From assembly GCF_010389155.1 (NCBI RefSeq), contig NC_057768.1, forward strand, positions 43,131,633 through 43,195,632: 64,000 nt of DNA, in the 5' to 3' direction. The notes beneath the pieces are model-generated. The model ran no database searches, had not been told where the DNA came from, and saw only the letters and a list, made by a program, of their open reading frames with translations. The translations under genes were made by a program, and so were the position numbers. This document shows positions 1 to 16,895 of the stretch, in pieces. The stretch comes from Erigeron canadensis (lineage: Eukaryota > Streptophyta > Magnoliopsida > Asterales > Asteraceae). Position 1 is the first letter of the stretch. Every line of letters begins with the position of its first letter.

Positions 1-3000
1 TTCTTGTAGGCCATTGGGTAGTCGCCTGCTAATTTCACTGCAACAAAATGGGTTTCGTTGTTTATCAGCGCAATACTTATCGGTTGTTTGAATAACAGCT
101 GATCTAAGCCGTGATGCATCGGAAATACTGTTCGGGGGTCACGTAGGCTAACGCAGTTGACTATTATACCCAGCTTATTGGCCAGGAGGATATGGAACCA
201 CACTTTACTCATCCAATGATGCATGGGTCGGCTTCGTCCATAATAAGATGTTCGCAGCGCCGTCAACATTCGGTTGCCCTCTGTTTGCCCAAACATTTGT
301 ATGTACCCTTCGAGGTCAGATTCAAACTCCGCTAGCATCTGCGTACGAACCCACTCTGCACCCATCTCCTCATCTAGCCCCAAAGCTACAGCGGTAGCTC
401 GAAATCCACAGTTACCGTCTCCTTTAACGTTTTGTGCGCCTATAACGTACGGCCTTAAGTACGATGGTATCTCACCTAGTACCCAAGCGTAATTTTTGGA
501 AAGACTGGCGTTATACGGTTCCGCAACATACCCAACCCAACTGGCCGATGACTGTGCCTCTGACTCCGGATCCGAAACCTGCGCCTGCCTTGATTCATAT
601 ATGGGTGCATTTCTAGATTGTGTAGGTGGTGGCCCGAAGATGTCATCTACTAACTTCGAATATGGTTGGTCATAGTTGAGCCAATGGTCTTGGGACGTAT
701 CGCCGAATCCATATAATTTTTGTGTCACATATGGTGTATCCCCGACCCCGTAGGATTGGGACGGGTCCCCCCACGTATATATATCATCAAGACCTGGATA
801 TGGGTGCAGGTTTCCGAAAATGTCAGGATTATCTTTGACCCATTCTGATTCAGGGTGGGATTGATCGTCGAACAATTTTCGGTTATCGGGATAACGACAG
901 GACTGGGACGGCTCGTACGTACTGTGTCTGGCGGGCTGCGCAGGTGGTGGTTTGTTCAAATCTGGCACCTTGTATTCCCTCGGTCGACTGGACTTGGATT
1001 TTCGTAGCCCAGGTGGGTTGGTGTTGAGATCCGGCACCTAGACCATTAGTAAGAATCAGTTTCCTTAACTGAGGTAGTTATATATACTATAAATTTTTGA
1101 ATAATACAAATATTTTTTAGATGTATTATGTATACCTTTGGCGGCTTTTGTTTCGAGCCGACTGGTCTTCCGCGTGTGGTCTTTTGAACAAGAGGATCTT
1201 TCACTTGTGTCTTACCAGGCTTAAACATGTCTTTAATTTTTGACAACCAATGTTTCTTTTGAGCCTTGGGTTGCTGATCCAAGAAATTCGTAATACCATC
1301 AACAACTTTATGAACATCGTCTTCTTCGTCTTCGTCTTCTACGCATGTCCACGGTGTTAAGTCAAGCTTTTGCCAAAACGGGTCTATGACATGAGGCTGT
1401 ATTCGAGTCCCTGCATTTTTTTATATAAATAAGTGTATGAAATTATGTCCTTTTGATGAAAAAATACAATTAATAAATCGTACTAACCGCGCTGCATGTA
1501 CTCGGCAATCTTGCAGGCACATGGTAGCCCGCAACTGGACTGAACCTTGCACCCACATTTGTTAACCTGTCTTTTAAGGACTTTGTCTAAGCGTACAATT
1601 TCATCAGCCATGATGTCCAAAGCTTTAAGTGAAACCTTTCCCAACAGGTCCTTCATACAGTTGTAATTATGTTTCCCCTTCCGGGTCCCGTAGCTATACC
1701 CCAGTTGGCCCCTTATTTCTGCTTCTTGACTGATCAAGACAGAATCAACACATTGGAGGATTCTAGTAAATGTGCATTTCCCCCTCAATTCTTCCTTCAG
1801 TAGATGGTGCTCGGCCTCCACTCTGTTTGTGGTGTGGTTTTGGTAGTTGAGGTGTTCATCGACCCAACAGGACACAAACTGCTCTCGGTATGGGGACAAC
1901 CAATTATCGGTCAGGTACTTGTAGACGCCTGGAAAACCCGCAAGTTTTTCCTTTAACTCCTTCTCATTTGACTTAAACTCATCAAAAGTCCGAGACTGAT
2001 ATACTTTTTTCCACCAAACGTTAAGCCTGTCAATGTTAACATCTTTCTTCATACGCAATGCCGGTTCGCAGTGCTTGATTATGTTTTGCCATATATGGTA
2101 CCTACACAGTAGATGTTTCGAATCCGGCATAACAACCTTCAAAGCTCTCATCAGGGCCAGCTCCCTGTCAGTAAGAACGACACGAACGGCAAAGCTATCA
2201 TCAAGGGTGGACCGAAGACATCGTAAAACCCATTGATAATTTGCCTCCCGCTCGTTTACGATAAACGCATACGCTAAACTGAAGGTCTTCCCCGTTGAAG
2301 TCACGCCGACGATCTCAACTAGCGGCATGTTGTAGATGTTAGTTTTGTAAGTGGAGTCTATTTCAATAACCCAGGGAAATGCGCGCCATAGGGTCATTGA
2401 TGTTGGATGAATGAAAAATAGGTTCTCCAAGCGTTCATTTTTGTTATTTGTGGTGAACTGGTAAAAGTACCTTTTCTCTTGCAACAATGAAAACATAACC
2501 TGCGATTAATGACCAAGATAGAGTAAATAAGTCAATTCCAACTACGTAGTACAATAAAATATTTAATGTTTGTACCTGCATTGGAGTGCGCCCTGCTTGC
2601 CCCGACCTTCTTCTCGCTTTTAGGAAGTTCGTAATGTCTCCTTTGCGAGTCAAGTTTCCTGGAAATTCAAGTTTGAGGTTTACCAGGATCTGATGTGGGT
2701 ACAAACCGCGATCCGATTGGGTTCCCACAAATTCCTTTTCTTCATCCGTCATCCGTCTGGCGTATGCATTCCCTTGCAGATTAGTAGTTGGATCATGATT
2801 GTGTCTCCAATCCTGGACAATTAACCTCCAACCACCATCACGCCCAGAGCGGCCTATTAAAGTGAAAGGACAACCTATCTTACTTGACCGTTTAGGTGGA
2901 CCAATTAACCTTGCATCGCGCGCTCCACCGTGGTGACATATAAGTGTCACTTTATTGACCACCTCTTTTGAGTTTTTGTTCGTCCGCCGTATAACTAGAA

Positions 3001-3193
3001 CATAACCCAAATCCATTGCTATTCTTTGAGCCCACTCCGTTAATTCTTCAAAGGAACCGAACACCTCATCAGTTTCAAAGTCCCCAGGTTCGCATTCATA
3101 TTCACCGTCTGCAACAGGTTGCTCAAACACATTATCCGGCACTTCAATACGTACGTTTTCTGGGTCTGCCCAAATATCCTCTAAACTATCCAT
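1..3193 (-). CDS. FAR1/MULE transposase with C-terminal OTU-like domain (3' end outside window)
   Basis: This is a transposase of a Mutator-like element. Exons read on the minus strand are 3193-2576, 2499-1488, 1410-1136 and 1037 to beyond base 1, all joined by GT..AG in consistent phase. Exon 1 carries a FAR1-type zinc region (CPF ... W ... HNH). Exon 2 carries the MULE transposase core, with Asp in IDSTYKTN and in VVLTDRELALM, and ends in a Cys-rich SWIM-like stretch (CGC ... GLPCAC). Exon 3 is acidic then basic (RGRPVGSK). Exon 4 is Pro/Ser rich and ends in an OTU cysteine-protease-like domain: KGDGNCGFRATAVAL holds the Asp and Cys of the OTU signature, and NETHFVAVKL the likely His. I saw no stop or frameshift over about 980 codons. 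The ATG at 3193 follows TTTCAG, so an extra upstream exon is possible. A domesticated FAR1-related gene is the alternative, but the OTU fusion favours a transposon. Confidence 0.85.
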
Positions 3194-3242
3194 CTGAAAC
3201 AATTCAAATCAACATCAACCTCATTAACTATTAATGATGTCC

Positions 3243-3484
3243 ATAATATATATATATATAAACAATAAGCTTGAAAAGGAAAAGATACACAAAACCAGCA
3301 ACTACAAATATGTAATGAAAACGATGATTCCTATATATGTATATATATATATATTTACACATACGTATAATATCTATATCTATATTCATAATACATATAT
3401 ATATATAAACAATAAGATTGAAAAGGAAAAGATACACAATAACAACAACTACAAATATGTAATGAAAATGATGATTCCTATGTA
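3243..3484. repeat. Direct duplication with AT microsatellites
   Basis: Two near-identical copies of about 95 bp lie at roughly 3243-3336 and 3388-3482. Both run from an (AT)n tract through AACAATAAG, GAAAAGGAAAAGATACACA and ACTACAAATATGTAATGAAAA to ATGATTCCTAT. They are separated by more (AT)n. The open frames on both strands here are low-complexity artefacts of this repeat. Confidence 0.85.
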
Positions 3485-3656
3485 TCCAAATTTTTTTCCG
3501 AAATAGACAAAGATTCAGTATGAAAACCATGACTTATTATTACATGAATATTGGTTGTCAAGTATAAGTATACGATAGATAATTAGACATTCCATATATA
3601 TATAGTCTCAAATTGTTGCAACGATAATTCCTATGCACTATCTGTTGATCTTATTC

Positions 3657-3727
3657 AAACAAGTGTTTATATTATTGAAACAAGTGTTTATATTATTGAA
3701 ACAAATGTTCATTTTACTGAAACAAAT
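3657..3727. repeat. Short tandem repeat, about 22-bp unit
   Basis: About three consecutive units of the form GAAACAAGTGTTTATATTATT lie here. The first two are almost identical and the third is diverged. The array sits about 40 bp from the large hairpin at 3764-3903. Confidence 0.75.
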
Positions 3728-3763
3728 ACAAAAAACCATTCCCGATACTTAAATTCCCGATGT

Positions 3764-3903
3764 ACACATACCGACCAGCTTACGTGACCGTCGACGTGGC
3801 AGTGCCACGTCATCACCATTAGCGGCGACGTCGCCGCAAATGGTGATGACGTGGCACTGCCACGTCGACGGTCACGTTAGTCTGCAAGCTGGTCGGTATG
3901 TGT
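3764..3903. repeat. Large nested GC-rich inverted repeat (hairpin)
   Basis: The left arm from 3764 is the reverse complement of the right arm ending at 3903. The only interruptions are an extra 8 or so bases in the right arm and a single mismatch. Within each arm there is a further palindrome (GACGTGGCA-G-TGCCACGTC), and the centre at 3822-3837 is itself a 16-bp perfect palindrome (GCGGCGACGTCGCCGC). The element is GC rich in an AT-rich background. It could be the terminal part of the neighbouring MULE or an independent foldback/MITE element. I found no partner copy in the window. Confidence 0.9.
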
Positions 3904-3916
3904 CGGGGGTCCCACT

Positions 3917-3940
3917 ATTAGCGGCGACGTCGCCGCTAAT
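3917..3940. repeat. 24-bp perfect palindrome
   Basis: The sequence ATTAGCGGCGAC followed by its exact reverse complement fills this interval. The core repeats the centre of the hairpin at 3822-3837, so the same GCGGCGAC motif occurs twice within about 100 bp. Confidence 0.9.
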
Positions 3941-5074
3941 ACCCTGGTGGGTTGACCGTTGACCTGGTGGTGTTACCCAATGCCATTATTAATTACAATG
4001 TGGCTCGTTGGTTCGTTCATTGATTTTTGAATACATATAACTACCTAATCAACACTATTAAAATTTTAAACTCATAAAATGTATTAAAAAAATATATATG
4101 TAATGTTTGTTATTGAAACATTATAACTTAATATAAAACTAATAATTCAACTAACACAATAATTATATAGTTAATTTATCAGCTACACACCAATAATTTA
4201 TAAAATAAAAATGACTATTGCATTAAATAAATAAAAAAAGATATTTTATTTGTGACATTATATAAAAGAATTTTTTCTTTTCAAAAAATGTATAATATTT
4301 TTATTAAATATGTAAAGGGCTATTTCTATTTTACATTTTTCAGTATAACATCATAATTACATAAAAAAATAATATGGATTTGCCACATCAATAACATTTT
4401 AAAAGTATTTGTAGAAAACAATCTTAAACTACCAAATAATACAAGTTACATATGTATTGATAAGCAGCTTAGCTTAACCGACTTTATAATGCATAAGATT
4501 TAATTAAATGTTATTACTTAATTAACTAAATAGTAGTTTTTCCTCTCGTAATGATAGGTTAATGGTGGTGTACTATAAAAATACTAGGAATGTTAAACTG
4601 GGCTGTGTTTATAATTTCCCAAACAATTTCATGATCATATACATTTTAATTGAATAGTGTTTTTTTTTTTTTCCCGAGATAAAAGTTTTTTTTACGCCCG
4701 ATAAATAGGTTATCCTTTCATATGTCACATGTTAGAATTTTAGTGAGAGATACGTTGGAATTATTATTAATGGAGATAAAAGACGAAATTGACGTGTTCA
4801 AAAAGAATAAATCTATTGTTTTTTTAACATAAACCTAGAAAAAGATTGAAGATTAGATGATAACGGCTTCACGTGTTTCTAGACAGGTCCTATGATAAAT
4901 AAATAAAATATGCTGTATGTGATATGTCGATATGATACATATACAAAGTGTCATGAGTCCTTATCACCAATAAGAATTCCAAAAACACGTACCGATAAAA
5001 AGATTTCTTTACTTAAATAATATTTGGACTACTATACTATATCTATAACACCTAGCACGGGTAGAATTGCAGTA
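3941..5074. other. AT-rich intergenic DNA upstream of the alpha-galactosidase gene
   Basis: No credible reading frame or RNA gene is visible. The stretch is AT rich with A and T runs. It must contain the promoter of the downstream gene, but I cannot define a TATA box with confidence. Confidence 0.6.
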
Positions 5075-8000
5075 ATGACCACCAAGATAATGATGATGAT
5101 GTTATTGTTGATGGTGACTAGTGTGGTCGTGGTCGTGGCAGCTACTGGAGAAGGTCGTGCTTTGGCGGACAAGTCGTTGGAGACATTGAGACGGAGACGG
5201 AATCTTTTAGCTAATGGCCTTGCTGATACTCCTCCCATGGGGTATGCATATTTATTCATATCTAATTTGTCAATTTCTTATTTTGTATTTCTGTCCACAT
5301 ATATAATGTGGCAGGGCAGATTGCTTTATTTTTTTCTGATTTTTTGGGTGTTTTAGATGATTGTTGTGGTTGTATTTGTCAATTTCTGAAAGATAAAATA
5401 TATATATATATATGTAGCTTTAGGATTATTAAAGAAGATATGTTATTCATTAAGCTACTAGTAATAAATAAGCACATAGAGTTTACAAGAAAATAAATAA
5501 AACTATTGCTTTAGTAAAATTAAACGGATAGGGATTCTGTTCAAGCTATCATGGAAAAGTCGAGCTTTCCCGTCGCCGTTTTTCAAAACTATTGATTCAT
5601 ACATATTTTCTCTACCATATGGAGTACATAAAGATTTTTTTATAAAAGTAACCCTGAATGCTTTATATGAATCTCCATTAGACAAGAATTAATGATTAAC
5701 ATCCATAAGTAAGTATATATCTAATACTTGAAGGATTTGTTGTCAGGTGGAATAGTTGGAATCACTTCAGCTGCAACATCAATGAAAGTATGATCAGAGA
5801 AACTGGTGAGTAACTTGATGAATAACACTCACTGTTTAGCTTCAATTTTAATACTTATTATTATAACCATAAAAATTAATATGTTCAACAGCTGATGCTC
5901 TTGTTTCAACTGGTCTGGCTAAGCTTGGATACAAGTATGTAAATATAGGTATGTGTTTGCATATATTCATCATTATGTTGTTTACTTTTGAACTGGGAAA
6001 TGACCCTGAACATTTGATGTTTTATCACATTGTAGATGACTGTTGGGCTGAATTAACTCGTGATCAAAAGGTTTGCTCGTTTTGTAGTGTTTGTATGGGT
6101 GTTTTTGGTCTTTAAAGTAAGCAATCTAAACATGTAAAACATCTCTTCAGGGTAACCTTGTTCCTAAGAAATCGACGTTTCCTTCTGGCATCAAAGCTCT
6201 TGCTGACTATGTCCATGGCAAGGGTCTTAAGCTTGGTATATATAGTGATTCAGGGTAAGACTTGTCATACCGAATTTCTTCCTTTAAGGCTCAGAATTCA
6301 ACGTTTCACGTTTTCTGCAAGATTCTTATTTCTTATTTATTTATGATTTATATATAAATTTTAATCACGTCTTCTTTTAGATAATGACTGTTGTTAGTCC
6401 CTCAAGCAATATAGCTTATCACTTTTTCATCTCTACTTTTCAGTACCATGACTTGTAGCAAGACCATGCCAGGTTCACTTGGTTACGAGGAGCAAGATGC
6501 CAAAACATTTGCTTCTTGGGTATGATTTTAGCTGCTGTTGTCTCAACTGACGCTGCACTTTGACTTTTTTTGGGTCAAACATATAGTTGGACCGAAATAT
6601 ATTGAATATGCTGTTCAATTATATGTAGTAAGGCGATTATTGTTTTTTGTGTGCAGGGAATAGACTACCTAAAGTATGATAACTGTAACAACAAAGAGAT
6701 AAAACCAACTATTCGGTAACTCGCTGTTTCTTTAGTCGTATAAAATCATGCCCATGGTTTATGTTATATTTATCTAACATGATGATCTGTCTAAACTTAT
6801 GCAGATACCCGATAATGACTAAAGCTATCATGAACGCTGGCCGTCCTATCTTCTTGTCACTATGTGAATGGTAATATTCTTGTTTCAACCAATCACATCA
6901 CTTGCTATCAATATTTATTTTCGGTTCTTAAATGGTTTGCTAGGGGAGACATGCATCCTGCTCTATGGGGTTCTAAAGTAGGAAATAGTTGGAGAACTAC
7001 AAATGACATTAAAGATACATGGGATAGGTACTTTCATATGCTTGTTTCGCTTTTTCTCAGGGTATTTCAAGTAAATTCATGTTAAACTAAAGTTTGTTTA
7101 TTTCGATGATGTTGTTGAAATTCCTACAGCATGATGCATATAGCAGATATGAACGAGTATTATGCAGATTATGCAAGACCTGGTGGTTGGAATGGTTTGT
7201 TTTTTTCCTCTCATAATTTGTGAATACGCTTTATGCCAGTTCGTTTTCAGATTCAACCCAACTGATCAGATTCAGACATTTGTTACTCACAGATCCAGAC
7301 ATGCTCGAGGTTGGGAATGGAGGGATGACAAAAGATGAATACATTGTTCATTTTAGCATATGGGCTATTTCCAAAGTATATACATTTTCCCGTTTATTCA
7401 TTTTGTTTGGCTAAAGGCAAAGTTTTTCGCAAGCTTACATTCTCGAGTCCTTGCAGGCTCCCCTTCTTATCGGCTGTGATGTTAGAGATGTCCCAAAAGA
7501 GACTCTCGATATCCTAGGAAACAGTGAGGTCATTGCTGTCAACCAAGGTGTGCTACCTCGATTTTAAGATTTGCACTAATCGAATTCTAAGCTTAAAACC
7601 CCCGAACATCTAGTCATGTAAAACACATAAAAACGTTTTATGATTGAAATATTCTAGGTTTTTTTGTAAAAACTGGTTCATAATCATGCTGATTTACAGG
7701 AACATCTATTCGTTGGTTATTTTGAGATTTAAACATCATATTTTGACTCTTTCTATCGTTTTGCTTGAATCAAATGCTTATATCTCCACAGATAGACTAG
7801 GCGTTCAGGCCAAAAAAGTTAGAATGGAAGGTGATCTCGAGGTACTTCACTAATCCCATCTTCAAGTTAATTCATATACTTTTCTTTTTGCACCAAGATG
7901 GCACTTATATTTGTTCATTTGGCAGATTTGGGCAGGGCCACTTTCCAGATACAGAGTAGTTGTGCTCCTAGTGAACCGTGGTCCTGTAACTGCGCCGATC

Positions 8001-8546
8001 ACAGCCCACTGGGATGACATAGGACTTCCTCAGAATACCATCGTGGTTGCCAGAGATCTTTGGCTTGTAAGTTACAAATCACAATTACCTTTCCATGATC
8101 ATCATCATCATTAAAGGGGACAAATTGGATGGGTTAGGTAACAGGTCAATCTGTTGTGGGTCAAAATGGTAACATTTTCAGTAGGGATCAGGATGCAGGT
8201 TGATCTAAAGAAGTTGATATTCTTATAAATATGTGGTGTGTGAATATTGTCACCAATATTATATTACCTGTTAAAATCATATAGAAAATTCTTTACATTA
8301 AAATTGCATTTGGGCCAGGCAACCTGTACTCTTATATCACAGCGGTTACGAGTATTATGTATTTTACACATTTCAGATTTGGAGATTTGGAGATAAAATA
8401 AAACAATAACCTAACATGAATAGACTCACTGACATTTTTATCTTGTAATGCAGCACAACGACCTAAAGGAAAGACCTGTTGGGAACCTGACTGTTATGGT
8501 TGACTCTCACACCTGCAAAATGTTCATTTTGAATCCGGCATCTTAA
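5075..8546 (+). CDS. AGAL: Alpha-galactosidase, glycoside hydrolase family 27
   Basis: The enzyme releases terminal alpha-1,6-linked galactose from raffinose-family sugars and galactomannans, usually in the wall or vacuole. Fifteen exons join in phase: 5075-5241, 5747-5805, 5892-5948, 6036-6070, 6151-6254, 6444-6519, 6657-6715, 6805-6870, 6944-7027, 7130-7194, 7293-7375, 7457-7547, 7792-7841, 7926-8066 and 8454-8546, giving 409 aa, normal for the family. The ATG at 5075 is followed by a Met/Leu/Val-rich signal peptide and a basic propeptide (RRRR). The mature part starts near [13 protein letters not shown]. The catalytic nucleophile is the Asp in YLKYDNC, and the acid/base Asp lies in [15 protein letters not shown] and IYSDSGTMTC are typical GH27 segments. 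A frame opens 51 bases upstream but has no ATG. No broken exon was seen. Confidence 0.93.
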
Positions 8547-12999
<4,453 letters not shown>

Positions 13000-13259
13000 T
13001 CATCATAACACCAAGTCTAATACATATACATGTTCGATAACTGTAACCTATCAGGAATTTTTCTAATTTTGACATTTAATTATTGAAAAAATGTATCTAA
13101 TTTGAGAAAATGAAAGGGCGTTTATATTCAAAGTTAGATATATCCAAGTTAATATTTTAGTATCACAATAGCAATAATTTATTACCAAATGGCAGATAAA
13201 TACACCATTAACAGTCTACAATGGCAACTGTTAAACTTACATAACATTCTCGAACACAA

Positions 13260-14748
13260 CTATGCATACTTCTTTCCTGTTGCTTTTGGAATTCGGCTTA
13301 GCACACTAGCATCCAGCTTACTATAGTTGTTCTGAAGCTTTCCCAGGACATTATACACCGCATTATCAATTTGGTCATCATACTTCTCGTACACAACAGG
13401 CAGAATGTGGGCAGCAACAAAACCTTATCAGAAACAAATACATAAACGTCAGATTGCATATTATAAATTCCAATTTTAGTATCTACGGCGTGGCCCAATA
13501 AACTAATACAGTGCAGTTAAACTGCCAAGCGCACTTTCAAAAACTTACCAATATAAATAACAGTCCAAAAGTTACACCAGGTTCCAATTATTGCAGCAGT
13601 TATCAAGCTCCCACAAACCTACACAGAATATAACTGGATAAATATATTGATAATAGACCGGCTTTACATCTCTTTTGAGTAATAAATGCTTAAAATGGCA
13701 TCAGCCTACAAAATGCTTCAAATTAGACATACAATTGCCAGTTGCTTGATATCCCCTCTGGAACCCACACTCTGAAGGAAACCCAAAGCACGGTTAACTT
13801 CACCCCCTACTGTAGTAGCAATTCTCTCAAGTAACTCATCGGAGAGAACAAGACGAGGTGGAGACCTGCTTAGAAATCATAACTCTTAATAATGTACAGA
13901 ATTCCACTGATAAATTTCAAATTAAGAACAAATAAAGAAAACATATTGTACGGAGTACAACAGTTGATCATCTCAACAATCATCCGCGATTTATATAGCC
14001 TAGTTTAATATATATAAAACTGAATAAAGTGATGTAGCTGAAATTATCTTTAAACTTTAAAGCATAAGCACATGACCGATAAATCTTTTCTACAAGTATG
14101 CAAATGATAAAGTATATAGTATCATAAAGTGACAGTTTATCTATGTTACCTAAACAGTTAAACTGCAAACAAAAGAGTGCCTCAACCCAAAACAACAAGC
14201 TTTTACCTTTAATGGTTCATTCATGCATTAAATTTCATTGTTTTTAACATAAACATATGTACTATGTTTGGTATTTAATTATTAAAAAAAATGAAGTATG
14301 AGAGAAAGAATACCCGCCCAGTAAATGTGCCCAAATAAACTGACCAATGATACATATAGTCAGACCAAAGCACACAAGAGGCAGAAAGTTGTAGTCCAGC
14401 CATTCGAAAAGCACCCAAACTGCGGTGGCCGCACCTAAGACACTTGCTGATATCTTTTTGTTCCTCCATAAGAGCACATCAGCAGCTACAAAATAAAGAG
14501 TGGAAATCGTAACTATAAAAAACAAACTGTCATCATTTTTACGTCAAAAAAGTGATGACATAATGCCTACATTTTCCACCCCCTAAAATATTGTGAATAG
14601 GCTTCTGTCTACCAAAGAGCTTATTGAACTGGGCACCAACTGATTTCTCCTCCACAGAGAAAGATCCGGAATTCTGCTTATGAATCTTATCAGAGAACGT
14701 ATCCATGATGTTGTTCATCAGATTTTCAGGTGTTATTCCTTCAGGCAT
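13260..14748 (-). CDS. RTNLB: Reticulon-like protein B
   Basis: Reticulon-like proteins insert as hydrophobic hairpins into the ER membrane and shape tubules. Five coding exons on the minus strand join in phase: 14748-14571, 14485-14314, 13865-13733, 13618-13549 and 13423-13260, giving 238 aa. The N-terminus ([11 protein letters not shown]) is polar. The reticulon domain begins near [19 protein letters not shown], followed by two long hydrophobic hairpins ([18 protein letters not shown] ... [14 protein letters not shown], then [23 protein letters not shown]). The C-terminus ends in [10 protein letters not shown], close to the Lys-rich tail of the family. The leader appears split: an acceptor lies just above 14760 and a CT-rich 5' exon near 15550-15650. 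Which RTNLB number it matches cannot be decided here. Confidence 0.92.
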
Positions 14749-15770
14749 GGCTCCTGTTAGCTGGAACGATGAGTAATGCTACTATCAATTTGTGAGAAAC
14801 ATAAATATAAACTATACATTACATTACATAAAGATAAAATTGTCAAACTAAAACGAAGACTCGTTAAGAAAAAACGTAGAACCTTTTGTAGTTGTACTGT
14901 AAACTCACTCTGACTCTATACTAAAAGCATGTAACTTTTTACTTAGATAAATCATTTTATCAAGATGTTTGATAAAATGTTTATGGGACTGATTGGAAGA
15001 TCTTATATCAAAGCGATCAGAAAATGTTAGGCCGTACCAACCTACTGTGCTTATATTTTTTATATGAAAAAAAAAAGAAAAAGAAATCCTCCTCTCATCA
15101 TGTAAGCACTTAAATAGCCTATACCCAATTCACAAACACCCCCTAAAATGCTAGTACATAAGAAGAACAAATAAATAATTAACTTATAAAATCAAAGAAA
15201 AAATAATCATGTCCATCTAAACTATTAACTAATTAAATTTATAAAAAAAAAAAAAAAAATAGTTGAGTAATAAAATTAGGTCTTAAAACAAGGGCAAAAA
15301 TAAAGATAAAGTAGTACAACTAGAAAGACTACTCATTAGTAGGTGTAGCATATCAACTTTAAGCAAATTTTATTATAAGTCAACTCCACATCAATTAAAA
15401 TTACTACTACAATCTTTATTTTTAAAAAAAAAAAGGTCTTTCTTTACAGCAACTCTAAAAGAAACCACTAATTGTACTATTTAACTTAATTGAGAGATAA
15501 TTAGTAATAAGTGTAGAAGTAACCGTTAACATATAGATACAGAAGTGAGTGTGTGTGAGAGAGAGAGATTACCAGATAGATACAGTGTGTATGTATGTTT
15601 GGTGAATCAGAAACTGTTTGTGGAGGAGAAAGAATGGAGCGATTTAAACAATGAATGAAGGTTTGGGGGATGGGTGGCTGCTGGCGCCATACGTTTTTGT
15701 TAAAACGACACGTTTTATTATTGTTGGTTTTACATTCATTGATTGATTTGATTTGATTTGATTTGATAGA
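14749..15770 (-). other. Leader intron and promoter region of the reticulon gene
   Basis: There is a splice acceptor (TTCCAG) a few bases upstream of the ATG and a donor (CTG|GTAATC) next to a CT microsatellite near 15560-15573. Together they suggest an 800-bp 5' UTR intron. Beyond it lies a short (GATTT)n tract near 15740-15765. No other gene is visible. Confidence 0.5.
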
Positions 15771-16895
15771 TAATGGACCAACAATAAGACCCCCATGCGT
15801 TTGTTTGTTTACGGTTACAGCCTTTAATTTTGACCCAATACAACTAAATTCGCGTTTGATTTTAACATGTTTTGTGTTAGCGTTGGTATTTGGAAAAATT
15901 GGCGTAATAAAAATTCGGTGTTTTAACAAGATATATGATAAAAATTTGTCATATCGTTTAACTTGTCGATACCCGTTAAAAAACCTCGTAACACACGAAT
16001 TTGATCGGTTAAAACCCCGTTACCCATTAAGAAACATGTTAGGACACAAACGTTAAGACTTGCTACCTTTGAAATATATGTTAACAGATATTTTTTAATA
16101 GATTTAACCCTATTAAAATCGTGGCATGTTCGTGTTTAAAGTATAAACACGATTAGTTATCATGTCGTGTTTACGTTTTACCTAAACTGGTTAATATTTT
16201 ATTTTAAGGATTTTGAATGTAATTAGTCCATGTCTATAGTTAGACGTATAGGGGTTTAACCATAAATTATGCTACCAAACCATCATCTATACGCCAAATA
16301 TAAGTTTAAAAAAAATGAAGTGTTATAACGTTTGTTTATAATAATACCTTTATCTTCATATCCAATCAAATTAAATATGGTTACCACGTTTTGTTTTTAT
16401 TTATCTAAATTATATTTGATTTAACTATTATTTAGATTAACGTATGAAAATAATATATTACAAATATTGATTTGAACACCCGAACATGTTCATTTGTTAT
16501 ATAAAACAGAGTAACAGACTATATAGATACAAGGTGTAAAAAACCATGACATCAGTAATAATTAGTACTAGAAAACACATGTAGTCTGTTACTCTGTTTT
16601 TTTAAAATAAAAGATCCGACAAAAATGGTCATAAAATTAACAGACTATTTTAAAAAAGTTTGGGAAAGACAAGGTTGAAACCAGAACCAAATATGTATTC
16701 AGTTTTAACTTCAAACAAAGCACGTAAGTTAACCAAAAATATTACATAAACATATGTCAAACTAACTTCGAAAAGGTAGTCTAAACTACTAAACATAAAT
16801 ATCTCATCACATTTATCATCCAATTCAAGACAAAGAACCGATAAATTTAACAATCTGGAAAGGGTGAAAACAACAGGCTACAAAAATTCTCATCC
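15771..16895. other. Intergenic region between reticulon and nucleolin genes
   Basis: No gene is visible. The only structured element is the small inverted repeat at 16503-16600, annotated separately. The nucleolin 3' UTR is expected just below 16896. Confidence 0.55.
16503..16600. repeat. 98-bp element with 19-bp perfect terminal inverted repeats
   Basis: AAAACAGAGTAACAGACTA at 16503-16521 is exactly reverse-complemented at 16582-16600. The arms are identical and the spacer is 60 bp. This looks like a very small MITE or a hairpin-forming remnant. Confidence 0.8.

Noticed and set aside
3231..3530. Overlapping open frames on both strands rich in Ile, Tyr and His
   Set aside because: They translate (AT)n and the 95-bp duplication; low complexity, no domain.
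3764..3940. CRISPR-like or prokaryotic repeat array
   Set aside because: The repeats are inverted, not regularly spaced direct repeats, and the context is a plant genome.
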